64,000 nt of DNA, from positions 2,418,001-2,482,000 of the forward strand of contig NZ_CP084951.1 of the NCBI RefSeq assembly GCF_022788655.1, written 5' to 3'. The position numbers and the translations under genes are program-made. This DNA is from Sulfitobacter indolifex (GTDB taxonomy: Bacteria > Pseudomonadota > Alphaproteobacteria > Rhodobacterales > Rhodobacteraceae). How positions within the stretch are numbered: the first letter of the stretch is position 1; each line of letters begins with the position of its first letter. The notes under the pieces are model-generated. The model ran no database searches. It was not told where the DNA came from and saw nothing but the letters and a program-made list of their open reading frames with translations. Shown piece by piece: positions 8,469-17,294 of the stretch.

Positions 8469-9595
8469 ACCCCCACGATAGCAAAAAAGATCGAGAACAT
8501 CGCATCCGCGACGATCACCATAAATATAGACAGCACGACCGATGTAGAGGTGAGCCGGCCGAGAGACTCGGCATCGCCGCCGACCTTCAGCCCTTCGAAA
8601 CAGCCGATGATGCCAATGATCAAAGCAAAGAACGGCGCCTTGATCATGCCGACGCCGAAGTGCCAGACATCTGTGTTGCTGGTAAGTCGCATTTGGAAAA
8701 CGGCGGGCGAAACGCCTAAGTCGATCCATGACATGATCGCGCCCCCCAAAAGTCCTGATATATCCGCGATAAACCCTAAAGCGGGCAGCATCAGCATGAG
8801 CGCAAGCACCCGTGGCACCACGAGGATTGTCACCGGATCGAGCCCGATGGTGCGCATGGCGTCCACCTCCTCGCGCATCTTCATCGAGCCGATAGCTGCG
8901 GTGAAGGCAGAGCCGGACCGGCCTGCAACGATGATCGCCGTCAGCAAAATGCCCAGTTCGCGCAACACGGAGATGGCGATGAGGTCGACGACAAAGACTT
9001 CGGCCCCAAACTGCCGCAACTGCGCCGCCCCCTGAAACGCCAGAACCACGCCGATCAAAAAAGACATTAACGCCACAATAGGGACGGCGTTCAGGCCGAC
9101 TTCCTGACAATGGTGCACCAAAGACGTAAGGCGTAGCCGGCTTGGGTGCGCCAAGATCCCGCCCATGGTAGCAACGACCTGACCCAAAAAGGAAATCAGC
9201 GCGACGGTCTTATGCGCCCCCAACACAACAGTCCGTCCGAGAATTTCGAGACGGTCGCCCACTGACTTCGTCGGTGGCGCCGCCACGGCGTCAGACAGCA
9301 TGCTGCGCCGGACGGTCTCGATCAGTTGGGCCTGCGCCTGCGTTGCGCCTTCAAGAGCTGCGCCACCCGGCACCGTTGCGTGGGCCTGCAGATCAATCAA
9401 CACCCAAGCCCCTGCGGTATCTATCCGGGCCAGCCCCGCGATATCGATTACCGAGGCCCCATGCATCTCAGAATGCAGCCAATCGCGGTCCAAACACGCG
9501 ACCTTGCCAATATCGAGATCGCCGCAGATGCTCAGTCTGGACCCCGAGCGGGTCAGCGCAATGGCCTGCGTTTCTGGAATGGCAGGGGCGCTCAT
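8465..9595 (-). CDS. STAS-domain fused MlaE-family ABC permease
   Basis: 376 residues. The first about 95 look like a STAS/MlaB-type domain (LSICGDLDIG, VIDIAGLARIDTAGAW) and the rest is an MlaE permease with about five membrane segments, including GVVLAFQGAAQLRQFGAEVFVVDL and the conserved VAGRSGSAFTAAIGSMKMREEVDAM. In E. coli MlaB and MlaE are separate proteins; the fusion is common in alphaproteobacteria. Together with the next three genes it forms a full lipid-transport ABC system. Its ATG overlaps the stop of the P-type ATPase by 4 bases. Confidence 0.92.
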   Translation of the reverse strand: MSAPAIPETQAIALTRSGSRLSICGDLDIGKVACLDRDWLHSEMHGASVIDIAGLARIDTAGAWVLIDLQAHATVPGGAALEGATQAQAQLIETVRRSMLSDAVAAPPTKSVGDRLEILGRTVVLGAHKTVALISFLGQVVATMGGILAHPSRLRLTSLVHHCQEVGLNAVPIVALMSFLIGVVLAFQGAAQLRQFGAEVFVVDLIAISVLRELGILLTAIIVAGRSGSAFTAAIGSMKMREEVDAMRTIGLDPVTILVVPRVLALMLMLPALGFIADISGLLGGAIMSWIDLGVSPAVFQMRLTSNTDVWHFGVGMIKAPFFALIIGIIGCFEGLKVGGDAESLGRLTSTSVVLSIFMVIVADAMFSIFFAIVGV

Positions 9596-11478
9596 GCAGG
9601 TTGCCCTGCGGCGTGCGGCAGTTCGCCTGCAGTCCCGCTTTGTATTTGGCCAGGGTCAATGCGCAGCGCGCGCAGGGCGTTTAAGATCACTGCAACATCG
9701 ATGACCTCTTGCAAGAGCGCGCCCTGCACCGGGGTTAGGTAGCCAAAGGCCGCCGCGATCATGCCTGCAATAGACAGGCCGATCCCGACAACGAGGCTTT
9801 CCAGTGCAATCTTGCGCGCGCCTCGCGCGATAATCATCCCCGGCAACAGGCGTCTCAGGTCATCGACCAGCAGCACCACATCCGCCGCCTCAGCCGAGGC
9901 TGCCGCTCCGCGCGCCCCCATGGCGACGCCCACATCTGCCGCCGCCAATGCCGGAGCATCATTAACGCCATCACCCACCATCATCACCGGTCCGGCCCGT
10001 CGCTCATCGAGAACCAGCTGCACCTTCTGCTCTGGGGTCAGATCCGTCTGCAGGGCGTCGAGCCCCAGCCCCTCAGTAACTGCCTCAGCCACTGCGCGAC
10101 GGTCGCCGGTTGCCAACACAATCCGGGCGAGGCCATTTTCGCGCAGACCCTTTAGCAACTCTGCTGTGCCGGGTCGTAGCATATCGGCCATGACTAAATA
10201 TCCGACATCCTTTCCGTCCACCGCCATGGCGACCAGGAGCGCACCCGGTGCTTGCACCTCTGCCACGTAGGAACCTGTGTAGGCCGCGACATAGGCTGTG
10301 CCGCCAACCCGCACCTCATGTCCGTCCACCTGCCCGGCCACGCCGTCGCCTGGCGTTTCGACAACCTGTCGGGGCAGGCTCAGCGTTTGCCCACGGGCAT
10401 GGGCATCGGCCACCACTGCGCGTGCCACCGGATGCTGGGACGCCTGTTCAAGGGACGCTGCAAAATAGAGGATTTGTTCTGCATCTAGCGCGCTCGTAGT
10501 CACTACGGAACGGATCTGCGGTTGGCCCTCTGTAAGGGTGCCCGTTTTGTCTACGATCAGCGTTCGGATACGCGCCATCGCTTCTAACGGTTTGCCGCCC
10601 TTGATCAGCACCCCAAAGCGCGCCGCCCGCGACAGCCCCGCGACCAGAACCACCGGCACCGCAAGGATCAGAGGGCACGGCGTGGCAACGACCAGCACCG
10701 CCACGGCGCGGATCGGGTCGCCGGTCGCCCACCATGCCGCGCCAGCCAAGGCCACCGTAATTCCTAAGAAGGCCAGCGCATAGCGATCTGCCAGCCGCGC
10801 CATCGGCGCCTTGGCGCGCTGCGCGGCCTCGACCAGCCGCACAATCCCGGCATAAGTACTGTCTGCGGCCCGGGCCGTGGCGCGCAACTCAAAGGCTTCG
10901 CCGGCATTCGTGGCCCCGCTCATCACCGCCATCCCTCGGGACAGGCGTAGGGGCAGTGTTTCACCGGTCAAAGCCGATTGATCCAACAGCGCCTGAGGTG
11001 ATTCAACTATACCATCGACCGGCGCCACCTCGCCTTGCCGGATAAGCAAAAGATCACCGAGGTCAATGGCGTCAAGCGAGACCTCCTCCAGCTTCCCCGC
11101 CCGCTGCCGCGTTGCGCTGCGCGGCACCCGTGACAGCAAGTCGCGCATTTCACGGCGGGCGCGACCTTCGGCAAAGCTTTCCAAGAAGGTGCCTCCCGAA
11201 TACATCAGCGCGACCACCGCTGCGGCCAGTGTCTCGCCCACCAGCAACGCCGCCGCCATCGAAAGCGCCGCGACGATGTCCAGTCCGACATCGCCCGTGG
11301 CGAGGCTGCGCAGGATCTCAATGCAAAGTGCCACGAGGACCGGCGCGACCCCCATCGTCCAGACCCAAGCCGCAAGGTCGGCGTGGCCGGTGGCCCAAAG
11401 GCCAAGACCGCCAGCAAGCCCAGCGACGGCGACAGCCAACAAAGTGACTTTAAGGGGGTCCTGTGCCAAGCCCGTCAT
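9592..11478 (-). CDS. Heavy-metal translocating P-type ATPase (P1B-like), TPC motif
   Basis: 628 residues. It has the actuator motif TGET (171-174), the phosphorylation site D310-KTGT, SQHPVARA (the P1B HP motif) and the hinge GDGVNDAPAL. No N-terminal metal-binding HMA domain is present. The membrane metal site reads TPCPL (266-270) instead of the CPC of Cu/Zn/Cd pumps, so metal specificity cannot be assigned by motif. I use the ATG at 11478, which has a GGGGGAGG ribosome site, rather than the upstream ATG at 11511. It sits between cbpM and the lipid transporter, coupled by ATGA to the latter. Confidence 0.9.
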   Translation of the reverse strand: MTGLAQDPLKVTLLAVAVAGLAGGLGLWATGHADLAAWVWTMGVAPVLVALCIEILRSLATGDVGLDIVAALSMAAALLVGETLAAAVVALMYSGGTFLESFAEGRARREMRDLLSRVPRSATRQRAGKLEEVSLDAIDLGDLLLIRQGEVAPVDGIVESPQALLDQSALTGETLPLRLSRGMAVMSGATNAGEAFELRATARAADSTYAGIVRLVEAAQRAKAPMARLADRYALAFLGITVALAGAAWWATGDPIRAVAVLVVATPCPLILAVPVVLVAGLSRAARFGVLIKGGKPLEAMARIRTLIVDKTGTLTEGQPQIRSVVTTSALDAEQILYFAASLEQASQHPVARAVVADAHARGQTLSLPRQVVETPGDGVAGQVDGHEVRVGGTAYVAAYTGSYVAEVQAPGALLVAMAVDGKDVGYLVMADMLRPGTAELLKGLRENGLARIVLATGDRRAVAEAVTEGLGLDALQTDLTPEQKVQLVLDERRAGPVMMVGDGVNDAPALAAADVGVAMGARGAAASAEAADVVLLVDDLRRLLPGMIIARGARKIALESLVVGIGLSIAGMIAAAFGYLTPVQGALLQEVIDVAVILNALRALRIDPGQIQSGTAGELPHAAGQPA

Positions 11479-11583
11479 GCAACCTCCCCCGACCAAAGAG
11501 CCAAGTCGCACGGGCAGTTCAGAAGGCGGATGGACCGGCGTAAGCAGAGGGAACGAGCGGAATGCCTTGCCATCCTGCCCAAC

Positions 11584-11913
11584 TCAACTCTGCCGCAGTG
11601 CGGTATCAATGCGGCGGCGCAAATCTTTGGGCAGGGTCTCGATCACATCGGCCAGCTGGGTCAGATCGCGGCGGGCCTCATGCAATTGATCAATGAGCGA
11701 CAGCACGATGCCAACGGCGATCTCATCTAGGTCAAGATCTTCGGACAGATCGCAAACCAGTTCCAACCGCGCGATATCAACCTTAGAGAAGAATACCCCC
11801 TCTTCTGCCCGCAGCGGCCGCACCAGTTGGGCGTCGATATAGCGGTCAAGCTGGGCTCGGGTCAGCCGCGTGACCGTCATGATGACCTCGTCTTCGGAAT
11901 ACCGGTTGGTCAT
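11584..11913 (-). CDS. cbpM: Chaperone modulator CbpM-like protein
   Basis: 109 residues with the layout of CbpM: a short N-terminal part (SEDEVIMTVTRLTRAQLDRYID), the VRPLRAEEGVFFSKVDIARLELVCDLSEDLDLDEIAV core typical of the MerR-like modulator, and a C-terminal helical pair (LIDQLHEARRDLTQLADVIETLP). CbpM binds the J domain of CbpA and limits its activity. Its start overlaps the cbpA stop by 4 bases (ATGA), which is the expected cbpA-cbpM pairing. An upstream in-frame ATG at 11970 would extend into cbpA and is less likely. Confidence 0.85.
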   Translation of the reverse strand: MTNRYSEDEVIMTVTRLTRAQLDRYIDAQLVRPLRAEEGVFFSKVDIARLELVCDLSEDLDLDEIAVGIVLSLIDQLHEARRDLTQLADVIETLPKDLRRRIDTALRQS

Positions 11914-12857
11914 GCTGCGGTTCCTTTCTGCGCGCTGGAGCGGGCCTCTGCGGCCCGTTTCTCGCGCCATTCGGTCAGAAAGGCGCGCAGGTCCGGGTCC
12001 GGCGCTTTTGGCACTGAGACTTTGATCTCAACCCGCTGATCGCCAGCCGATTGTGACCCTTTGCGCTTCACCCCCCGCCCGCGCAGGCGCAACACCCGAC
12101 CAGAACTCGCCCCTGCCGGGATCGTCATACCGACAGGGCCATGAATGGTCGGCACGGTGACCTTCGCCCCCAAAATCGCGTCTTCAAAGGGCAACGCGAG
12201 CGTCGACAAAATGTCATCGCCCTCGCGGCGGAATTCTGGATGGGCCTGCACCGTCACAGTGATCAGCGCATCGCCCGACGGGCCACCGCCTGCGCCGGGC
12301 GCGCCCTTTCCGCGCAAACGCAGGGTCTGACTATCCTGCGTACCGGGCGGGATCTTGACCGAAAGGCTTGCCCCATCAGCCAAGGTGATGGCAGTTTCGG
12401 AGCCGCGCACCGCATCCAAAAAGGGCACCGTGAGACTGTAGTTGATGTCGGCGCCAGCCATGCTGCGGCCCCTGCTGCCAAAGTCGAAGCCGCCGCCCTC
12501 GGCCGCACGTTTGCGAAGGATATCGGCAAAGATGTCGCTGTAGTCGCTGTTTTGTCCGGCGCCTCGACGCTGCTGGTAGGCATTATCCGGGGCTTGGGCA
12601 TAGTCGCGATAATACTGCCGCGGCGGACGCTCTGCCCCCTGCGCGTCGATTTCACCGGCATTAAAGCGGGCGCGGGTTTCGGGATCCTTCAACAGATCAT
12701 AAGCAGCAGAAGCCGCCTTGAACCGCGCAACCGCTGACTTGTCATCGGGGTGCAGGTCCGGATGGCTGCTGCGGGCCAACTTTCGATAGGCCTTTTTGAT
12801 GTCGGCGGCAGTCGCCGCTTTCGTCAGGCCAAGAACCTTATAGGGGTCAGTGCTCAT
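11910..12857 (-). CDS. cbpA: DnaJ-class co-chaperone / curved DNA-binding protein CbpA-like
   Basis: 315 residues: an N-terminal J domain (about 3-70) with the HPD motif in RSSHPDLHPDD, a G-rich linker, and two C-terminal substrate-binding beta domains (YSLTVPFLDAVRGSE; LPFEDAILGAKVTVPTIHGPV). It lacks the zinc-finger region of DnaJ, which places it with CbpA. It stimulates DnaK and may also bind DNA. An FNR-type box is centred 100 bases upstream (12951-12964), so the operon probably responds to low oxygen. It is the first gene of a seven-gene minus-strand run ending at 5343. Confidence 0.9.
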   Translation of the reverse strand: MSTDPYKVLGLTKAATAADIKKAYRKLARSSHPDLHPDDKSAVARFKAASAAYDLLKDPETRARFNAGEIDAQGAERPPRQYYRDYAQAPDNAYQQRRGAGQNSDYSDIFADILRKRAAEGGGFDFGSRGRSMAGADINYSLTVPFLDAVRGSETAITLADGASLSVKIPPGTQDSQTLRLRGKGAPGAGGGPSGDALITVTVQAHPEFRREGDDILSTLALPFEDAILGAKVTVPTIHGPVGMTIPAGASSGRVLRLRGRGVKRKGSQSAGDQRVEIKVSVPKAPDPDLRAFLTEWREKRAAEARSSAQKGTAA

Positions 12858-12950
12858 TCATTGGGGCCTTCTATTCGCTTCAAGCGGACCTTGACCAATC
12901 AGCGTCCCGTCGATTGACCACACAATCCCATAGCGCAACAGCGACTGTCA

Positions 12951-12964
12951 TTGATTCAGATCAA
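12951..12964. promoter_or_regulatory. FNR/FixK box upstream of cbpA operon
   Basis: TTGAT-TCAG-ATCAA, a perfect match to the half-sites, 94 bases upstream of the cbpA start. It shares a 378-base divergent gap with the site at 13150. Confidence 0.78.
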
Positions 12965-13149
12965 GATATGCGGAACGGCTAACCGGTCAGTCAGAACTGC
13001 GCGATCTGTGACGAAGTATGCGCGTCTCACCTTGGCACATCATCTGAACCCGCGCCATTTTTCTTTGCGGCGGGCTCGCGCAGGCCTCTGCCGTCGCCAG
13101 ATTTGTGTTGCCTTGGATGGTGCGAGGCGCGCCTAGGGGGTCGCGGAAA

Positions 13150-13163
13150 TTGATACAGATCAA
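13150..13163. promoter_or_regulatory. FNR/FixK box upstream of the five-heme cytochrome and nqr genes
   Basis: TTGAT-ACAG-ATCAA, perfect half-sites, 73 bases before the cytochrome ATG at 13236. No other site is seen before nqrA, so this box may control the whole cytochrome-nqr run. Confidence 0.78.
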
Positions 13164-13235
13164 TGCGCGATCTGCCCGATCCGTCATTGCTGGAGTGTGA
13201 CTCCGTGATCATGTCCCAGCAAAAGGATCGGCTCG

Positions 13236-14315
13236 ATGAAGGTTGGCACATCCGTATTGGCAATTGGTGTCATGGCCTTGGTCGCCGCACCAGCGATAGC
13301 CCAGACCGTGTCCACTGCCGAAGAAATTCTGCGCGCTTGGCTGACATCCCCGCATGCGAATGCCGAGACCGAGGCCTTCCGACATTGGGATGCGGAGGGC
13401 GAAATTCCCGGAGACTGCGCCGTCTGTCATTCGACGACTGGAGTGATCGATTATCTGGCAAATCCGGGTGACGTTGCAGGGGTGATCGACCGCCCGGTGT
13501 CCACCGGCACGACCGTTGAATGCGCGGCCTGCCATAATCCAGCAGCAGAAGCCCTGCAGGATGTGGTTTTCCCCAGCGGTCAGGTCGTCACAATGACCGG
13601 CGATGCGGCCATTTGCACAGTTTGCCATCAGGGGCGGGCCTATAGCGGCACGGTAGACGCGGCCTTGGATGGCCTTGCCGACGATACCGTTTCCGACAAG
13701 ATCACCTTCATTAACATTCATTACGCGGCTGCCGCTGCAACCCAGCTCGGCAGCGTTGCCCAAGGTGGGTATCAATACCCCGGACAAAGCTACAAGGGCG
13801 TCTTTGAGCATGTTGAAGGGTTCGACACCTGCGTCAATTGTCATGACCCTCATGCCACGAAGGTTGTCTTTGACACCTGCAATACCTGCCATCAGGGGGC
13901 AACGGATTTCCGCGCCATTCGCACCACGCCGATGGACATACTAGGTCGGGGTGACACCACCTCTGGCATCGCGACGGTCATAGACGATCTGCACGGGCGT
14001 CTGAAGGCAGCGCTGATGACATATGCGGCGCAGACCAGCGGCACGGCGATCGTATATTCAGGCACAGCCTATCCGTATTTCTTTAATGATCTCAACGCCA
14101 ACGGAGCCCTTGATGCGGGCGAAGCCATTTATCCGAACCGTTATCAAAGCTGGACACCACGCCTACTCAGAGCGGCCTATAATTACCAGTTTGTCAGCAA
14201 GGATCCCGGCGCTTTTGCGCATAACCCGCATTACTCAATCCAGTTGCTGTTCGACAGCCTGACAGACCTCGGCACGGCCGCCGCCGTGGATTTAACCGGG
14301 TTGGTGCGTCCATAG
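13236..14315 (+). CDS. Five-heme periplasmic cytochrome c
   Basis: 359 residues: a signal peptide (to about 23, cleavage after AIAQ) and five CXXCH haem sites, CAVCH 61-65, CAACH 96-100, CTVCH 127-131, CVNCH 199-203 and CNTCH 215-219. Several extra histidines (H40, H50, H162, H192, H206) could be distal ligands. The C-terminal 130 residues have no haem site; they include PNRYQSW and NPHYSIQLLFDSL, a segment I associate with multihaem membrane-associated cytochromes. It should move electrons in the periplasm. It lies 99 bases before the nqrA start, with no terminator between them, and an FNR box stands upstream. The physiological partner is not known. Confidence 0.87.
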   Translation: MKVGTSVLAIGVMALVAAPAIAQTVSTAEEILRAWLTSPHANAETEAFRHWDAEGEIPGDCAVCHSTTGVIDYLANPGDVAGVIDRPVSTGTTVECAACHNPAAEALQDVVFPSGQVVTMTGDAAICTVCHQGRAYSGTVDAALDGLADDTVSDKITFINIHYAAAAATQLGSVAQGGYQYPGQSYKGVFEHVEGFDTCVNCHDPHATKVVFDTCNTCHQGATDFRAIRTTPMDILGRGDTTSGIATVIDDLHGRLKAALMTYAAQTSGTAIVYSGTAYPYFFNDLNANGALDAGEAIYPNRYQSWTPRLLRAAYNYQFVSKDPGAFAHNPHYSIQLLFDSLTDLGTAAAVDLTGLVRP

Positions 14316-14414
14316 CCGGGCGGGCTGCGAGGGCCGAGCCGTCTTGCATCCCCTACGCGCCGCTTCCGGCCAGAGCTGTCGCCGTTCCGGTGCCGAAAAA
14401 TGGAAAGGACGCTT

Positions 14415-15689
14415 GTGGAGTTCAGGCTACGCAAAGGTAAAACCATAAATCTGGGCCCCTCACCCGGTGATACGCCGGTGATTGCGCGAACCGTGCGCAA
14501 GGTCGGCGTGATGGCGCGGGACTATCCAGGTGTGATTTTTGACCTGCGTGTCCGTGAAGGTGACCGGGTTCGGCGCGGTCAGCTTCTCTGTGTTGATCGT
14601 CACCGGCCGGAGATCGGATTTGTTGCCAGTGTATCTGGACGGGTGCATCAGATACGCCAAGGCGCGCGGCGCCGGATCGAAGCAATTGTGGTAAATGTCG
14701 AGGGTGACGAAGGGCTTCGGTTTGACGTGGGCGCCGCGGCGCAGAACGATGGCGCACTGCGCAATTTGCTTTTGAAGAGCGGCGCTTGGCTGGGCTTTCG
14801 GACCCGTCCTTTTGGCCGCATCCCTGATCCAGCGGATCGCCCTTCCGCAATCTTTATAACCGCGACCGACAGCAATCCGCTCGCGCCGGACCCGACTCAT
14901 GTGCTGAGGCCGCTGTTGGACAGCTTTCGGCGCGGAGCTCAGGCGTTGTCGCGTCTGACCGATGACCCGGTCTTTGTCTGCCAAGCCCCCGGCCCCTCGT
15001 TGATAGATCCGAGCGAAACACTACAAGTCGTACGGTTTTCCGGACCGCATCCTTCCGGGCTGCCGGGCACTCATATTCACCATCTCTGGCCGGTTTCGGA
15101 CCAAAGGTCTGTATGGCAGATCGGTTATCAGGATGTCGCGGCGATCGGCACACTGCTGTCCTCTGGAGAAGCGACCACAACCCGGACCATTTCAGTGGCC
15201 GGACCCGGCGTCGAAAGACCCGCCTTGGTCCGCGCGCCATTGGGGGCGGAGCTGATTGATCTGCTAGGAGAGCCGCGAACCGATGAAACCCTCCGCGTAC
15301 AACGGTTGGTCTCGGGCTTCAGTCTGACTGGCACAGAGGCCCGGTTTCTCAGCCGTCATGATTTGCAGGTGACGGTTTTCGACAGAAACGCCACGCCAAA
15401 GCATACACGCACTGCACTGTGGCGCATGATTGGCAGGCTGCCGCTTGCCGTCCCGGGGGCAACCCAGCCGTCCGAAGCTTTTGAACGACTTTTCCCCTTT
15501 GATCTTTTGCCCGTACCGCTGATGCGGGCGCTTGCGGTGGGCGACATCGAAACGGTGGAGCGTCTGGGAGGCCTCGAACTTCTGGAAGAGGACTTGGCCT
15601 TGCTGACGTGGCGCTGCCCCTCGGGCACCGATTACGGGCAGCTTTTGCGGGGTGTTCTCGACACCCTACACCAAGAGCGCGCCGCATGA
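14415..15689 (+). CDS. nqrA: Na+-NQR subunit A (NqrA)
   Basis: 424 residues. Family marks include RKGKTINL at the N-terminus, PGVIFDLRVREGDRVRRGQLL with a lipoyl-like hammerhead fold, SGPHPSGLPGTHIHHL, GYQDVAAIGTLLSSGE, and the C-terminal EEDLALLTWRCPSGTDYG. NqrA is the peripheral cytoplasmic subunit that docks on NqrB and lies near the quinone site. GTG at 14415 with AAAGGA just before it matches the family start; an ATG at 14400 would add five residues. Its end overlaps nqrB by 4 bases. Sequence similarity to Vibrio NqrA is clearly partial, so this is a divergent clade. Confidence 0.9.
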   Translation: MEFRLRKGKTINLGPSPGDTPVIARTVRKVGVMARDYPGVIFDLRVREGDRVRRGQLLCVDRHRPEIGFVASVSGRVHQIRQGARRRIEAIVVNVEGDEGLRFDVGAAAQNDGALRNLLLKSGAWLGFRTRPFGRIPDPADRPSAIFITATDSNPLAPDPTHVLRPLLDSFRRGAQALSRLTDDPVFVCQAPGPSLIDPSETLQVVRFSGPHPSGLPGTHIHHLWPVSDQRSVWQIGYQDVAAIGTLLSSGEATTTRTISVAGPGVERPALVRAPLGAELIDLLGEPRTDETLRVQRLVSGFSLTGTEARFLSRHDLQVTVFDRNATPKHTRTALWRMIGRLPLAVPGATQPSEAFERLFPFDLLPVPLMRALAVGDIETVERLGGLELLEEDLALLTWRCPSGTDYGQLLRGVLDTLHQERAA

Positions 15690-16492
15690 CCCCGCCGCCG
15701 CCCTTCCTCTCGCGTCCTTGGGATGGAAATCGCCTGACGCTTGTCACCTTGTTGGCGATCCTCGCCCCCCTAACGGCGAGCATCGTGGCCCACGGCTTTG
15801 CCCGGCTGGCGGCTCTGGCCTTGGCGCTGGTTCTGGCGGCTCTGTGGCATCTGGCTTTTGCGAAGCTTCGAAAGCGCCCCCCGGAGTGGGGCGGCATCGT
15901 GACCGCGATGATCTTTGTAACTCTGGTACCCGCCACGGTGCTGCTCTGGCAACAGGGGGTGGCCCTGTCTTTTGGACTGGTCATGGGGGAGCTGATCTTT
16001 GGCGGTCGCGGTCGGGGGTTCCTGAGCCCTGCCGCCGTCAGCTTAGCCTTCCTGCTGTTTTCCTTCCCCGTTGACGCAGCGCAACCCACTGACACGGCGA
16101 GCGCGCTCGCGGCTCTAGCCGGAGGGGTGCTCTTGGTGATTGCAGGAATACTGTCTTGGCGGCTTGTCATCGGGTTTTCCGTGGCGGTGGCCGCCTGTGC
16201 ATCCCAATGGCCAGTGCCGACGATCTGGCCTTCGTGGCCGAGTGCCACCTTGATCCTCGGGCTGGTATTTCTCATCGGTGATCCGGTCGCTGCGGCCTGC
16301 ACCAATGCCGGGCGCTGGCTCTATGGTTTTCTCGCGGGGGGCTTGCTCGTACTGCTGGCGCATGCAGGCGGCGACATCCTGTCGTCCGTGGTCTTTGCGG
16401 CATTGCTCGCGGCCATCTTTGCCCCGCTAATCGATCAGGGCGTGATCTGGGCCAACATCCGGCGACGCGCGCGGCGGTTACGCAATGTCTAA
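15686..16492 (+). CDS. nqrB: Na+-NQR subunit B (NqrB), shortened form
   Basis: 268 residues, versus about 410 in Vibrio NqrB. Residues about 66-143 align by eye with the Vibrio core: GGIVTAMIFVTLVPATVLLWQ, FGGRGRGFLSPAAVSLAFLLFSFP; and later IGDPVAAACTNAGRWLYGFLAG. The N-terminal cytoplasmic part and first helices are missing, as are the loop before the FMN site and the later GNIPGS-like segment. At the covalent FMN position Vibrio has SGATAL; here the aligned residues are DTASAL with S139 in place of threonine. It should still form the membrane core between NqrA and NqrC-F. Overlaps with nqrA and nqrC show coupling. Confidence 0.85.
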   Translation: MTPPPPFLSRPWDGNRLTLVTLLAILAPLTASIVAHGFARLAALALALVLAALWHLAFAKLRKRPPEWGGIVTAMIFVTLVPATVLLWQQGVALSFGLVMGELIFGGRGRGFLSPAAVSLAFLLFSFPVDAAQPTDTASALAALAGGVLLVIAGILSWRLVIGFSVAVAACASQWPVPTIWPSWPSATLILGLVFLIGDPVAAACTNAGRWLYGFLAGGLLVLLAHAGGDILSSVVFAALLAAIFAPLIDQGVIWANIRRRARRLRNV

Positions 16493-17294
16493 CTTATCGC
16501 CAATCGCCCTGTGGGCCCGCTTCCTTGCGCTGCCGAACGACAGCCGAACCAAGACGCTAGGCATCGCATTCCTAGTCGCCCTCGTGTCAGCAACGGCGGT
16601 TTCTGTCACCTCCGTGGCCCTGAAACCGCGACAGGAGGCAAATGTCGCAGCCCTGCGCGAGGCAAAACTGGCGACGATGATCGCGACACTTCCGGGCCTT
16701 GCCAACATCCTGCGCGCCACTGGGGCCGAGACTTTGGAGACTGCCATCGTGGATCTGGCTGAGGGAACAGTCGCCACTGGCATTGATCCGGACCGCTACG
16801 ATTTCCTTGCGGCGCAGACTGACCCCGTCCAAACAGTTGCCCTGACCGCAGAACAGGACATGGCCGGGATTGGCCGCCGCCCGCATTACGCCCCCGTCTT
16901 TGTGTTGCGCGGCGATGAGGGGCTCGCTTTGGTGGTCCTGCCGGTTTACGGAACCGGCTACCAATCGACGATCCGCGCCTATCTGGCCCTTTCCGCCGAT
17001 CTAAACACTATCGCGGGCCTGAGCATCTATGAACAAGGCGAAACGCCGGGTCTGGGGTCGCGGATTACCGATCCGGCATGGCAGGCGCTATGGTCAGATC
17101 GGCAGGCGGTAGACCCCTCTGGGGAAGTCGTGATCACGGTTGTGCGCGGCAAATCCACCGGGCCTGCGGAGGTCGACGGGATTTCCGGGGCCACGCGGTC
17201 CGCCACCGGGGTCGCCCGGCTGGTTCGGTTTTGGCTTGGCCCCGATGGGTTTGGCCCCTTCCTCGCCCGCCTTCGGTCAGGAGAGGGGCTATGA
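16485..17294 (+). CDS. nqrC: Na+-NQR subunit C (NqrC), FMN-binding
   Basis: 269 residues: one N-terminal membrane helix (about 24-45) and a periplasmic FMN-binding domain. The flavinylation motif is SGAT at 234-237 within [13 protein letters not shown], with T237 as the covalent FMN acceptor for Apb[35 protein letters not shown] is the classic NqrC/RnfG core. It takes electrons from the NqrD/E iron-sulphur centre and passes them towards NqrB. It overlaps nqrB by 8 bases and nqrD by 4. In contrast to NqrB, the threonine here is intact. Confidence 0.93.
   Translation: MSNLSPIALWARFLALPNDSRTKTLGIAFLVALVSATAVSVTSVALKPRQEANVAALREAKLATMIATLPGLANILRATGAETLETAIVDLAEGTVATGIDPDRYDFLAAQTDPVQTVALTAEQDMAGIGRRPHYAPVFVLRGDEGLALVVLPVYGTGYQSTIRAYLALSADLNTIAGLSIYEQGETPGLGSRITDPAWQALWSDRQAVDPSGEVVITVVRGKSTGPAEVDGISGATRSATGVARLVRFWLGPDGFGPFLARLRSGEGL

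Noticed and set aside
7680..9110. A single long minus-strand frame through the ATPase and into the permease gene
   Set aside because: Only the last 262 residues make the MlaF-like ATPase; the first part is out of frame with the permease and has no recognisable domain.
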